From NCBI GenBank assembly GCA_016800925.1, contig JABCPU010000310.1, positions 16,523 to 80,522 on the forward strand: a stretch of DNA of 64,000 nucleotides, in the 5' to 3' direction. Numbering within the stretch: the stretch's first letter is position 1; each line of letters opens with the position of its first letter. This document shows positions 11,787 through 24,300 of the stretch, piece by piece. The stretch comes from Suillus spraguei (taxonomy: Eukaryota > Basidiomycota > Agaricomycetes > Boletales > Suillaceae). A program made the position numbers and the translations under genes. The notes beneath the pieces are model-generated. The model was not told the origin of the DNA. It saw nothing but the letters and a program-made list of their open reading frames with translations, and searched no databases.

Positions 11787-13645
11787 ATGCCACCAGCTGG
11801 CATGAACAACGCAGTTCCCACGGTCTCGGTACCTGGCAGAAGCAGCCGCAGCACGACAGCCAACAAGGCACTACTCGCCAACAGCAAAAGCATTGAAGAG
11901 CACATAGCAGGCACAGGTATCCGCACAGACATCACTAACTCCTCCTCAGCTAGAAAACTCCTCAACACGCATGGTCTCACCCTCCAGTAGCAGGAAAAGC
12001 CCTCAAGGGGATCGCCCTAGCCTTATTTGAACTCAGTGGCACAGCAACCAACCTAGGTGCCACCAACGTAGAGATCATGAGAGCTATGGCAATCATCATT
12101 CACGAAGCCGAGAAAGACCTTGACATGGAGAAGATCATAGACAAGATAGACGCGCTAATCAAAGGTCCCATTGCACTATTGGATGAGAAAGTGGACACCC
12201 TGGCAGAAATAGCAACGACACACAAATCCACGCTAGCAGAAGTGGTCACGGAGGTGCGCACCCAACTCAACAACTCGTCAGAAGACATAGGAAAGATAGT
12301 AGAGAGCGCCAAGCATGCAGCTAGCTCAATCCCAGCGAGGTCTGACGGACCGTTATCATACGCCACAATCACCAAGACAGGAATTCCTTCCCCACTAACC
12401 AAGATCCTAGCACACAGCGATGCCCAGGACAGGCAAATACTGATAGACAGACGCTCCGTTTTGATAGCTAACTCCCTAAAAGAACTAACAGAAGCGCAAC
12501 TGGTGGCCAAGGCAACCACCGCCCTCGAATTAATGTTGGAAAAAGGTATAGAAATCCTCAAGGAACTAACCTTCATCTCAGCTAGGCGGCTCCCCCATGG
12601 AGGCATCCTCTACGAACTCAACTCCAAGTCAGCAGCCGAATGGTTCAACACACCGGCCAACCGCAGCAACTTCCTCGAACATTTCGCATCGAACGTCACC
12701 ATCAAAGAAAGGTCGTTCCACATCCTCATGGAAAACGTCCCTGTCACCTTCGTTCCAGATAACCCAGCAGCAATCGCGGACATCGAAAACAAGGCCGGCT
12801 TCAAATCGAGAACTATCAGCAAAGCAAGATTCATCAAACCAATCGCTAGACGCCAACCAAACCAACGCACTGCACACACTATCATCACTTTTTCATCGAA
12901 AGCGAACGCCAACCAGGCCATCAAGGACGGCCTAGTTATAGCAGGCAAGAAGGTATACGGCCGCAAACTCCTCCCAGAACCCACCCGCTGCCTCAAGTGT
13001 CACTCCTTCGAAGGAGGACACATAGCGGCAGAATGCCCTCAAGAAAACGACACGTGCGGCACATGTGGCGACCAACACCGAACCACATCCTGTTCAGTAA
13101 CCGACCCATCCGAACACTACTGCGCCAACTGCAAAACAAAGGGTCACGCGGCCTGAAGCAGAGATTGCCCAATCTTCAAGCAAAAATGGGACAACAACAA
13201 GAAACGAAACGACGACGCCAAGTATATCTACTTCCCTACTGACGACCCGCTAACCTGGGAAACTACTACTGACACCAGCTCGAACACAGCGCCACCCCCC
13301 AATCTCCAGCAGAACGACACCCCAAACCAGCAGGAACCTCGCTACCCACCCCCAGAAAGAAACCATCAAGGCTGGCAACCCTTGAACAGACGGCGTCAAC
13401 CTCAGACAGGCAACAACCCCCGCAACGCAAACCTCATCCCACTCGGCCAGCCCAGAGCCCAACAACGACTCCCGTCAACCTGGTTCAACTCCGAACAGGA
13501 CCGCAGCGTGCCCAACCCCAATATACCCGACCCAAAAACAAACACTAACCAACCTAGCACTCCTCCCCATTGGTCGCCCACCCCTACTCCTCCTCCAACC
13601 TCCTACCCGAACGTCAGTGAGAACGACCTCACCGGTTGGGATTGA
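11787..13645 (+). pseudogene. LINE copy 1 ORF1 (Gag-like RNA-binding protein)
   Basis: ORF1 starts at 11787 (MPPAGMNNAVPTVSVPG). It matches ORF1 of LINE copy 2 (27240-25372) along its length: coiled-coil-like region, ARRLPHGGILYELNS, NVPVTFVP, and three zinc knuckles at about 12990-13170 (CLKCHSF..HIAAEC, CGTCGDQHRTTSC, CANCKTKGHAA). A frameshift near 11985 and a TGA at 13154-13156, which replaces a Trp codon in the third knuckle, break the frame. After that the frame continues to TGA 13643-13645. The protein would coat the element RNA in a particle. The tail is rich in P, N and Q. Confidence 0.88.
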
Positions 13646-13647
13646 TA

Positions 13648-16600
13648 ATGGACAACACTATCAACGCACCGATTCGCGACGACTTCAAGATATGGCAACA
13701 GAACCTACGCAAATCACCCAACGCGTGGGAGCACATGCTCAAGAACCTCGACCCAGAAAAATACGACCTCGCATGCATCCAGGAGCCATATCTCAACCCA
13801 GTCAACCTAGCCAACGCCTCCAACTTAAGATCCTACTGGGACGTCATATACCCATCCAACCACAACTCAGGCGCGCATTGAACGCAAGTCATCATGCTGG
13901 TCAACAAGCGCCTATCAAAAAACAATTGGCACATCATCCCAATCAAATCTCCCAACGTCATGGCAATTGAGCTCACGGGCCAATTCGGTAAGGTGCGTAT
14001 ATATAATATCTATAACCCTTGCGACAGCGACCACACTCTCCACTTCCTTGAACGCCACATGACAGCTGAAGAACGTGCACAGCGCCTCGCTCAAGGCGAG
14101 AACAGCGCAGAACTGCAGCACATAGTCTGGGTGGGCGACTTCAACAGACACCACCCCATGTGGGAGCTCCCTCACAACACACACCTGTTCTCGGCGGAGA
14201 ACCTCAACGCTGCGGGCACACTAATCAATCTTTTAGCTGTATACAATCTAATCCAGGCACTCCCCCCAGCCATAGCCACCTTGGAAGCTTCCAACACGAA
14301 AAACCTCACCCGCCCGGACAACGTCTTTTGCTCCGCCAGCTTCGAAGACAAGTTCACCCAATGCGAAGTACAAACTGACCTCCGCCCAGTAGTCACTGAC
14401 CACTTTCCCATCATTAGCACCATAGACCTCCAACCCGAACGAACAACCTCTGCCCCACGACTCAACTATCGGGAAACGGACTGGAACGCGTTCAAGGAAG
14501 CCTTGTCCCTCAAACTCGACCAAATGCCTCAAGCAACCGAACTCTCCACGCCGGATACCTTCCATGCAGCCTACGAGGCCCTAACCAACGCCATCCTACA
14601 GACGGTAAAGGAACAAGTCCCATGCACCAAACCATCGCCATACGCAAAGAGATGGTGGACAAAGGAGCTCGACCGAGAACGCAAGCTTGTCCACAAGCTC
14701 AGTCAAAAGGCGCGGGCCAGCACAGCAAGAAGGGCTGACCCAATCCACGAGGAGTATCGCGTAGCTCGGAACCAATTCTCAGAAAGCATCAAACGAGCGA
14801 AGGAACACCACTGGAAAGACTGGCTCGAATCCCTTCCACTATCTGACACTTGGTCTTTCCACAGATACGCGTCTGGCAACCCAGCAGACCAAGTCCACAC
14901 CCGCATCAAAACGCTCCAAGACCCACAGGCTGACGCAAACTCAAAATCTCAAGACAACCAGCGGAAAAGCGAGTTACTGTACAAGGTTTTCTTCCGCCCT
15001 CCCCCGGAAAACAGCTTCGTGGACCCCAACTGCACTTACCCACCTCCTGTATGCGAATTCATGCCAATCACCGACCAGCAAGTCTTCAGAGCAATCGCTC
15101 GACTCTCCCCTCACAAAGCCCCAGGACTCAACGGAGTAAGTAACATAGTCTTTACGAAATGCGCTGACTTGCTAGTACCATTCATGGCGCCAATCTTTCG
15201 AGCGACCTTCTCTCTAGGAATCTACCCCGAGGACTGGAAATGCTCCTCCACCATTGTACTCCGTAAACCTGGCCGCCCGGACTATAGCATCCCCAAAGCA
15301 TACCGTCCGATAACCCTACTCGACACCATGGCTAAGATTCTCTCCTCTTGTGTAGCTGACGATCTAACTTATATAGCGGAACAACACGACCTCCTCCCCT
15401 CCACTCACTTCGGCAGACGACCAGGCCGATCAACCACGGATTCCCTACATCTCCTCACCAAGTTCATAACTGACTCCTGGGCATCAAGCGACAACCACGT
15501 GTCACTGCTTTTCCTGGACGTGAAGGCCGCATTTCCCAGTGTGGTTGTCACCAAGCTCCTTCACAACATGCGCAACGCGGGCATTCCTCGAGAGTACGTA
15601 GATTGGTATGGCAGAAGGCTCGAAAGCAGAAAGATGGTCCTAGTATTCGACGACTTTCACTCTGAAGAATTCAATGTAGCCGACGGCGTGGACCAGGGCT
15701 GCCCATTATCACCGCTAGGATTCCTCTTTTATAATTCAGGCTTACTCCGTGTAGCTAATCCTAACTCTCGCAGCGGCGAAATCAGCCTGGGCTTCATCGA
15801 CGACGTGGCGCTGGGAGCCAGAGGGCAGTCTTACGAAGAATCCAACGCCAAACTCAAAACAATGATGGAGAAACCAGGAGGAGCGCTAGACTGGAGTGAG
15901 GAGCACAATGCCGAGTTCGAGCTGGACAAGACAGCGCTATTATGCCTCTCAAAGCACAGAGTCCCCAGCGAAGACAACCCACGCAAAACCGTACCCACCC
16001 CCCATCCTTCAATCACAATCCACAACCACATCATCAACCCCTCGCACTCACACAAATTCCTAGGCGTCATCATCGACGACGAACTCAAGTTCAAAGAGCA
16101 CGCAGCTTATGCCCTGGCTAAAGGGACCACATACGCCATGGCCTGCAAGCGCATGATCAGCCCAACCAAGGGGATACACAGACAACTGATGAGAAGACTC
16201 TACGAGAGTGTGGTAGTACCAAAAATGACTTACGCAGCAGATATTTGGTGTGCAGGCCTAGTTTCCAAAGGCAGGGGGAAAAAGGGTGGGGGCAGAGGCG
16301 CACGAGGATTCTCCTCGCAGATGGTGAGAGTCCAGAGAATGGCCACCTTGCTAATCACTGGCGGACTGAGATCCTCCGCAACAGACCTTCTCGACTCTCA
16401 CGCCAACGTCTTCCCAGTGCATCAAACAATAAGGAAGATTTGCTTCAGATCCACACTAAGACTAGCCTCGCTCCCTCACACTCACCCTATCGCTAACGGC
16501 TTAAACACAGCTTACAGATTTTGCGCGAAGAGGAACTTCCAAGGCCGAAAACGCCACGCTTCCCCCCTACACAAACTCCTGAACGAGTTCAAGATCAACC

Positions 16601-17682
16601 CAATGCAAATAGAGAAGATCTCACCAACTCGCCACTACCCAAAATGGTCCCCAGACACGCTCATCAGCATTGCAACTAAGGAGAAAGAAGCAATTAAGGA
16701 AGAGGAGCAAGCTGACGAAAGGTGGCGGGCCTACTCAGATGGATCGGCGGTAGACGGAGGAGTTGGGGGAGCGGCTGTATTGATGAGCGGGGCACAGGTC
16801 ATAGGCGAGAAAAGATTTCACTTGGGAAACGAAGAGGAACATACGGTGTACGAGGCGGAGATAATAGGAATGATTCTGGCGGTACAGCTGCTCAAGGAGG
16901 CAGGGGGAGAGGGTACAATGGCACTGGGAGTGGACAACCAGGCGGCCATAAGGTCCACGAGCTCCTTCCACTCCCAACCCGGTCATTATCTCGTCGACAA
17001 GTTCCACGACGACCTAAGGGACCTACTGCCAGAAGCGGATGGAAGAAAGCTCGTAATCAGGTGGACGCTGGGCCACAAGGGCATAGCGGGAAACGAGGCT
17101 GCGGACGAACACGCAAAACGAGCTGCAAGAGGAGAAACGTCAGATGGAGGATCGCTACCAGCCTCACTACGCACCAGAGCCCGCAACCCCCTCACCCTCC
17201 CCCTCAGCAAATCAGCAGCCAAGCAAACCTTCTACGTGTTAATCAAGCAGGAGGCAAAATCAATCATGTTAGACTCTCCGCGACTCCAGAGAATCCACAC
17301 AATCGACCCAACCGTCCCATCCAAGAACTTCGCGAACATCACAGATGACCTACCACGCCACCACAGCTCGCTGATATTCCAGCTACGCACTGGCCACGCC
17401 CCACTGAACAAATTCCTCCACCAAATCGCAAAGTCCCCCACAGCACGCTGCCAACAATGCAACGAGCGAGACGAATCGGTTCACCACTTCATCATGTCAT
17501 GCCACAAGTACGCTAGACAGAGAGCTGCCCTGCGGGCAGCAGCAGGACCCCAAGCAACCAACCTCCAGTACCTTCTGAGCAACATAGACGGAGTCAAGGA
17601 ACTGCTGAAGTTTGTCGCACGCACGAGGAGATTAGAGACAATCTTTGGAGACGTCACACCTCCAGACCCAAAGGATGGATGA
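13648..17682 (+). pseudogene. LINE copy 1 ORF2 (endonuclease, RT, RNase H)
   Basis: ORF2 starts at ATG 13648, two bases after the ORF1 stop. The APE endonuclease shows IQEPYLNP, GDFNRHHPMW and TDHFPI. The reverse transcriptase shows YRPITLLDTMAKIL, LFLDVKAAFPSV, GCPLSPLGF and the catalytic FIDDVALGA (about 15796-15822), with FIDD where many families have YADD. RNase H shows AYSDGSAVDGG, YEAEIIGM, GVDNQAAIRS and LGHKGIAGNEAADEHAKRA. A zinc motif, CQQCNERDESVHHFIMSC, lies near 17450-17500. One TGA at 13879-13881 interrupts the endonuclease, plausibly from CGA; after it 1262 codons are open. The protein nicks the target and copies the RNA there. Confidence 0.92.
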
Positions 17683-17973
17683 ATAAAACCGCCACAGTGA
17701 GGGAAGACAGACACGCCACACACCTCCCTAGACTCGCCTTAAGATGGCGTCCCCGTTCTCGCCTTAGCGCCTGAACCATTAGAAAAGACACCCCCCGCAC
17801 ATAGTATATTCACGCATCCAGCTACATATTGTACGTATTGTCTACTATAGGGCCTCACCCCAACGGACAATAAACAAGAACACAAAACAAAAAATAAAAA
17901 TAAAAAAAATAAGGATAACGGAAGCATGATTGGATATCATTGGGAATTGAAAGATTGGCCGCTGCATGAGTGA

Positions 17974-18159
17974 GTGTTCTTCCTTAATCTTCGTCTAGTG
18001 CCATTTGTTTACATTGTCGTGATTTTCTTTAGCAATACTGTTTATGTAGACTGCAACGGCACCCTAACTGTAGGGCTTAAGATGACGATAGAATATTAAT
18101 GGTGCCCCTGGTCAGGTCAGTTGAACTATCTTTGATGATATTCTACGAGGCTCACATAC
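17974..18159. other. Between gene A end and the next gene
   Basis: Follows the stop of ankyrin-like gene A. It probably contains further introns or exons of the minus-strand gene at 18160-18773, but I could not fix them. Confidence 0.35.
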
Positions 18160-18773
18160 CTTGCCCTCTAGCCCGGCATGCCTCACCGCTTTGAGTGCTG
18201 TAACCACATCAGGAAATTCACACATTCCTTAACATGCTTAATCAGCTTAACTCACTTATCTCAAAACTTGTTTGCTCTCTCTCACATCATTCACCTGGCA
18301 TATCTTATATTTTTTGAGTGCGAAATACAATAAAACATGTATATTAATATATCTCAACTTTTTTTTTTCTGAATTCATTCACATTGAAATTTTGGACAAG
18401 TAGATTCAATTTCACCAAGGCAGTTAAGTGTAAATAAGTCCGCATAAGGGCACGTCAATGAATGTGTGAATTTCCTGATGCACAGCTGTCTTCTCCAGTT
18501 TCTCACTGATGCTGGTATCTCCTGTGCTTCCACTCTCAATCTGAGGAAGGTCAGGCATAACATGATTCCAGGGCGCGTGTGGCTGCTTATACGGACTAGA
18601 CACATTTGGATCCTGGAGCAGTGCCAAGAACTCGGCTTGGATTGGTGTTTTGCTTCTATACATTGCTCGCTATGCTGACGTCTGGTCTATCCTATATATC
18701 ATCCTCTCAAACTCGAAAATAACTTACGTCGTGATGCAAGGCTGTCACTCAGCAACAAATTTGGAGAGTTCAT
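18160..18773 (-). pseudogene. Unknown host gene, exon split by MITE copy 2
   Basis: A minus-strand gene begins at 18773 (MNSPNLLLSDSLASR). A GTAAGT intron starts at 18727. Exon 2 (from about 18665) reads YRSKTPIQAEFLALLQDPN and ends EKLEKTAV at the MITE. With the MITE and one TSD copy removed, the frame continues VTALKAVRHAGLEGK to a GTATGT donor at 18159. The unbroken frame across the empty site supports a real exon. I do not recognise the family. Exons downstream of 18160 are uncertain. Confidence 0.55.
18207..18480. mobile_element. MITE copy 2
   Basis: 274 bases, TIR CATCAGGAAATTCACACATT to its inverse, 2-base duplication CA (18205-18206, 18481-18482). Nearly identical to copy 3 at 29397 and slightly different from copy 1 at 10770. 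Confidence 0.92.
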
Positions 18774-20673
18774 TGTACGTACCTGATATCAGTATTTGAA
18801 ATCAATGGAATTGTGACAATTTCTTGTGAAAAAACTCACCATATATTTCGCCCTCACACTGTATTACGAGGCACTGCGCTACCAGCCTATCACTGTGGAA
18901 CCGACTCTCACTAACGTTGGGTGTCGGGGACAAGGACACCTTCGATCGGCTCTTCGACGATACATTGTGTTACAGTAGCCACTCGCACAATATTAGCATC
19001 GTCCCTACAAATAGACCGTGTCTCTTCCCGTTCTTACTCTCAACAATGCTGTATACAATTGACCGTGGGCCAAGGGGTTAGTCCGAAAGTCGAGCACAGT
19101 TTGCGCCAGCGTCAAACCTTTACAACAATTACATTTAATTGCAGATGCGGGTCGCAGAGGAATCTGTCTTCGATTCATTATGACGAACGGTTGGGATATG
19201 CGGTGGTCTTCGAATGTATTGACTCGAAAGAATGACTTAGAGGAAGCAACAATGCAGCACGACGACGCGCACATGCGTGCTTCTTGCCAATCCTATTTTT
19301 ATATGCAAGAGGTTACATACTCTGCAGGATGGGTTAACGACTACGCGTGCAAAAGATAAATTTTGTCCGTCATGAACCCAGACGTAAGATTATAAACAAG
19401 AGAGAAAATGAGAGCTGAGTGAAACTGATTGGTGCCACATTTAAAGAAAGAAGAACGCTGGCATCTTTTCATACAGGTTCGGATCTAAATCTCGGGAATT
19501 GATGTTGTATTGATTACTAGTACTACTACAGCAGTACAGGATTCCCCAATGCAGGCCGCCAGATCAGTATAAGTACTGTGAAGTCATCAATGCTATGCCA
19601 TGACAAAACATGCTGTAGCGTTGAAGCCTGAGGCGGTAATGCACAGCAATGCTGCAGTATAGAGGCTGTAATCCATTAATCCGATATTGTGATGCTGTGA
19701 AATACAGCTTCAATGAATAATCACTACCTTTTGGCCTGACAGTTAATTGGGGCAACGGTCGAGGGACAACAGTTTTGGCCACTTACAAGATTAGCACATC
19801 AACATCTAGAAAGTTCTTATATTACACACTTGAGCTGGTGAAGGATGAGATAGTTGAAGAATCAGTAATTAATTAGTGACGGCGCGAACATCAAGCATGC
19901 CTATGAGCAGGAAGATTGACCCACTTCTTAATCCCTGGTACGCTCTATACCTGGCTCGCAATGACTGAGTTTCGTCGCAGCGTTTGAAAGCATTTTAGAG
20001 CATATTTAGAACACTAATCAACTCACCGGGCAAGACGAACAGAGAATTCAAAAAGAGGCGACGAAGCCTCAGATCTCTATACCCATCTGCCAGGCCAGGT
20101 ACCTACAGGAGGCAGAATAAGCATACCGCAAATTGATATGAATTCACCGCAGCTGCACGTGCTGCATATACGTGGGAGAAAGGTAAGTTTAACACATCTG
20201 CCACGACAGTAGTACCGACCCGCTCATCCCAACAGTCTCGTGAAAATAAAATTCAATTCAAGAATTGAATCTAGAAAAAGGGTCCATCTCACACTGAAAA
20301 CACAATCTCCATTTTTCAAGGGAGTAGAACATATCTAAGTAATTACTTTGAAATTGAGTGCTGTAGACAAAAATTACGAAACAACAAATACTAGTACCGA
20401 TAGCATATAGCATGGTATCGTCACTGTCATGGCGGAAGAAAATTGGGCTAACTTTTCCAATTTTCTTCACTTTCGATTATCTGATTCAGGCACGCTCAGT
20501 TCTATAGATGTAGTGTTGAGTGGAAATGTCACGTGATTATGTCCTTGTTGTGATTGGTTGCGTCTGTATAGATTTCGGCCGCGCAAGATTCAACTAGCCA
20601 TCAATCTTTCAGTCAAGAATCCCCAACAGTGTGACTTTACCCTGTGACATATTGTGACGTATAGAACAGCCAA
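18774..20673. other. Intergenic, no gene recognised
   Basis: About 1.9 kb with only short unrelated open frames. Two small perfect inverted repeats stand out: ATTCAATTC/GAATTGAAT near 20250-20270, and GAAGAAAATTGG/CCAATTTTCTTC at about 20434-20467. CACGTG (20531-20536), a bHLH-type box, lies in the upstream region of the gene at 20674. No RNA gene seen. Confidence 0.45.
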
Positions 20674-21303
20674 ATGTGGAATGCATTAGTCACCTTTTTT
20701 AATAATTCAAGGAAACGCGGTCCGATGGGGCTGAATCGGAGTTGGGAGTATCCCAGCCAAGCTCCATGGTTCCCAGATCTAGATCTGATCACCGGCACTG
20801 CCTTTCAGCGCCCATCACTAGCAACGTTATATGCAGTACCCAAGCCAGTGGCATCAACGGTACGTCTCCGTTAATTTACGTGTGCCTCTCATCTTATGAG
20901 TCTCGCGTTCTTTTACTTTCAAGGTTCAAGTTTCTAATTCAAAGGCATGTTTCCATCTTTGACTCTGATAATACAATTTAAACATGCTTCGTGCTACAGC
21001 GTGAGATCCTCGCAGCAAAGTCTATCACCATCCGGCCCTCGACTCTGGTTTCTACAAGTGGTACCATATTTGAAAATCGCAACAAGGCCGAGTTAGAGAA
21101 TTTTTTTTTTTTGATCCTTGTTTATTGTCCGTTGGGGCTATGCCCTATGATGGACACTACCTACTGTACATCTAATCTATTCATATATGCTTTGGTCCGT
21201 TTTTTGGTTGTCTATGCTATACAGTGGTCCTGGCTTGCGCGCGGACGTTAGGGCCTTCTTCAGGCTCTTGATATGATTTGTGCGACTTGTTGTCGCGTTT
21301 CCT

Positions 21304-24300
21304 CTATTCCTTCTCCTTTTCCGCTGGGGGGGTTACATCTCCGAAGGTTTGTTCCAATCTTCTCGTGCGCGCGATGTACGTCAACGTTGCTCTCATTCCC
21401 TTGCTTTCGTTCAGCAGGTACTCAATTTTGCATTGTCTTGCTCCAACTTCTTTCCTCATTTGTTCTCTCTGGTTCACGTATGCTGGGCAGACTAGGATGA
21501 AGTGGTGTACCGTTTCGTCATGGTTTTCGCATGCTGGGCAACGCACCGTTGGGGATTTCGCTATTTGTTTGAGGTGTTTGTTGAGCGCTATATGTCCCGT
21601 GCGGAGTTGAAACATCAGTGAGCTGTGACGTCTCGGTAGCTTCTCTATCTTCTTTGCAAACTTCTTTGATGGTGCTGACGTGTCGACTGATTTGAGCAGT
21701 GTGTAGCGCGGTGAGTTCTCCATGATGGTGGTGGCCTCTTTTTTGATCTTTGCGTAGAAGTGTTGTCTTAGTGCCGCTTTGCTCCTTGGTAGGATTCTGA
21801 GTTCTCCTTCCTCGGTTAGGAGCGACTTTGGCTGGGCTCGTGTGTCTGATGATTCGCCTCGTGCGGCGCGTTTCGCGTGAGTGTCTGCCTCTTCATTCCC
21901 TGGTATCCCTACATGGCCTGGCGTCCATCTGACTTTGAGTTTTCTTTCGTCGTGCTCAGGGATGAGTCTTCTAAGATCATCGTGGAATTGGTCCATGAGG
22001 TAGTGTCCTGGCTGTGAGCGGAAAGCTTCGGTTGCTCTTATCGCTGCCTGATTGTCGACACCTAGGGATATGGTGCCCCTTCTTCCTCCCATCTCCTTCA
22101 GCAGTTGTACTGCTAATATCATCCCCACCAACTCTGCTTCATAGACCGTATGCTCGCGGTTGCTCCCCAAGTGAAACCTCTTGCTTCCTATCACTTCGTT
22201 GCCTCTCATGACCACTGCTGCTCCTCCAACTCCCCCATCCACCATTGACCCGTCTGAGTATGCCCTTAGGTTTTCATCGGCGAGTCCGTCTTCTATCTTT
22301 GCTGTCTCAGCCTTCTCCGCTATGTGGATGTCTACATCCGGCTCCCACTTGGGGTAGTGTCTGACTGGGTCTATCTTTTCCACCGTCGATGGGTTGATCC
22401 TGAATTCGTACATCAGCTTATGCAGTGGGGATGGATAGCGTTTTTTCCCCTTAAAATCTCTCTCTTTGCCGTAATCGTATGCGTTCTTGATTCCCTTGGC
22501 TAGTGGATGTTTCTGTGCGAGTGTCGCCATTCTGAGCATGGCTCTGTAGCACGCTTTTCGAAGAGTCTGCTGAAAAGGTAGTACATTAGCGTGCGCGTCT
22601 AGCATGTCTGTGGGACTTGATCTTAGTCCTCCCGTAATTGATATGGTTGCCATTCTCTGCACTCGCGCCATCTGCGAGGCAAAGCCTCTTGCTCCTCGCC
22701 CTTTCCCCCTTTTCCCCCTCCCCTTTTCTACTAGACCTGCGCACCACACATCTGCGGCGTACAACATCTTCGGGACGATTACTCCCTCATACAGTTTTTT
22801 CATCAGTTTCCCGTGTATTCCCTTCGTCGGACGTATCATCCGGCTACATGCTAGCGCGTACTTCGTTCCTTTGGCCAGTGCGTGGGCTGCCTGCTCCTTG
22901 AAGTTTAGATTTTCGTCGATGATGATTCCTAAAATTTGTGCGACTTCGAAGGTTGGATTGTGTGATCGCGGATGGTGATGGGTACTCGTGGCGTAGGGAC
23001 TGTCTTGTTGGGGTTTTCGGTGCTTCGAACTCGTATCCTGGAAAGACAAATTAGTGCGGTTTTGTCTAGCTCAAACTCAGCGTTGTATTCCTCGCTCCAG
23101 TCAAGTGCACCTCCTTGCTTTTCCATCATGTTTTTGACCTTTGCGTTTGATTCCTCGTATGAGCGCCCTCTTGCTATTAGCGCTACATCATCGATGAATC
23201 CTAGACTCAGTTCTCCTTTGCTGGGTCTCGGGTCTGCGACTCACAGGACTGGTGCGTTGTAGAAGATGAAGCCCATTGGGGATAGCGGACATCCCTGGTC
23301 TAGTCCATCTGACACATTGAACAAGTTTGACTGGTAGTCGTCGAAAAAGAGATGCGTCGTTCTGTTGTCCAGTCTTCGTTTGTACCAATCTACATATTCC
23401 TTTGGTATTCTTGCTTTTCTGAGGTTGTGTAGTAGCTTGCTTGCTACCACGCTCGGGAAGGCCGCCTTTACGTCAAGGAAGAGTAGGGAAACGTGGTTGT
23501 TTGTTTTCGACGCCCAGGAATCTGTTATGAACTTAGTTAGCAGGTGGAGGGAGTCTACCGTTGATCGTCCCGGTCGACCGCCGAAGTGGGTTGGGGGTAA
23601 TAGATGGTGTTCTTCTGCAATATATGTTAGATCGTCAGCAACACATGATGAAAGGATCTTAGCCATCGTGTCTAATAGCGTTATCGGTCTATATGCCTTC
23701 GGGACACTGTAGTCTGGCCTTCCTGGCTTCCTGAGTACGATCGTCGAGGAACATTTCCATTCTTCGGGTACACTTCGAGGGTGAACGTAGCTCTGTATAT
23801 TGGTGGCATGAATGGTACAAGAAGGTCAGCGCATTTCATGAATACTACGTTGCTTATCCCATTGGGTCCTGGGGCTTTGAACGGTGATAGTTTCGCGATT
23901 GCTCTGTGTACTTGCTGGTTCGTGATTGGTCTGAATTCACATATTGGAGGGTCGTAGTCGAAGTCCGGGTTCACTTGGTCATCGTCTGGCGGCGTTCTGA
24001 AGAATACCTCGTAAAGTAGCTCGCTCTTTCGGGTGTTATCTTGCGTCGTGTTGTCCTGATTGTTTGCCCTCGGGTCTTGGAGGGTTTTGATCCTTGTGTG
24101 TATCTGGTCGGAAGGGTCGCCTGCTACGTATCTATGAAAGGTCCATACTCCTGTGAATGTCAGTTCCTCTAACCATTCTGTCCAATGGTTTGTCTTCGCT
24201 CACTTGATACTTTCTGAGAATCGGTTTCGTGCGATTCTATATTCCTCGTGCACTGGGTCGTTTCGTCTCGCTAATTTCTTTCTTGATATCCTTCCTAGTT

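Larger units (their letters stand above)
11601..17910 (+). mobile_element. Full-length non-LTR retrotransposon (Tad1-like LINE), copy 1
   Basis: 6310 bases bounded by a 10-base target-site duplication, AAGGATAACG (11591-11600 and 17911-17920). It has a 5' leader, ORF1 (Gag-like, three zinc knuckles), ORF2 (endonuclease, reverse transcriptase, RNase H, C-terminal zinc motif) and an A-rich 3' tail. The combination of APE endonuclease and RNase H fits the Tad1 group common in fungi; the clade was not confirmed by a tree. It lies in the last exon of ankyrin-like gene A. ORF1 has a frameshift near 11985 and a TGA at 13154-13156. ORF2 has a TGA at 13879-13881. It is therefore full length but inactive. 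Confidence 0.93.
4896..17973 (+). pseudogene. Ankyrin-like host gene A, split by Copia and LINE insertions
   Basis: Exons can be joined in phase around two insertions: 4896-5343, 5403-5570, 11265-11478, then 11566-11600 continued at 17921-17973, ending HWELKDWPLHE and a stop. Exon 1 has an ankyrin-like helix (EDHTALYWAILNNRREAF) and DLRLACMIANDHDLFMLLN. Exon 2 has LGCPRDDVQVHE and FRMFQKRLRITK. Exon 3 has GRIWLLRFYMDKGKWC. The intron at 5571 starts GTATGT and, once the Copia is removed, ends in GAAG at 11264. The LINE lies in exon 4. Besides the insertions there is an in-frame TAA at 5543-5545. The ATG at 4896 (or 4899) is chosen because it follows a pyrimidine-rich leader. The function is unknown; a related copy lies at 29820-31737. 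I recall this as a multi-copy family in Boletales, from memory only. Confidence 0.8.

Noticed and set aside
18921..19274. Open frames on both strands around 19 kb
   Set aside because: No motif, no consistent splice signals, and ordinary base composition; treated as chance.
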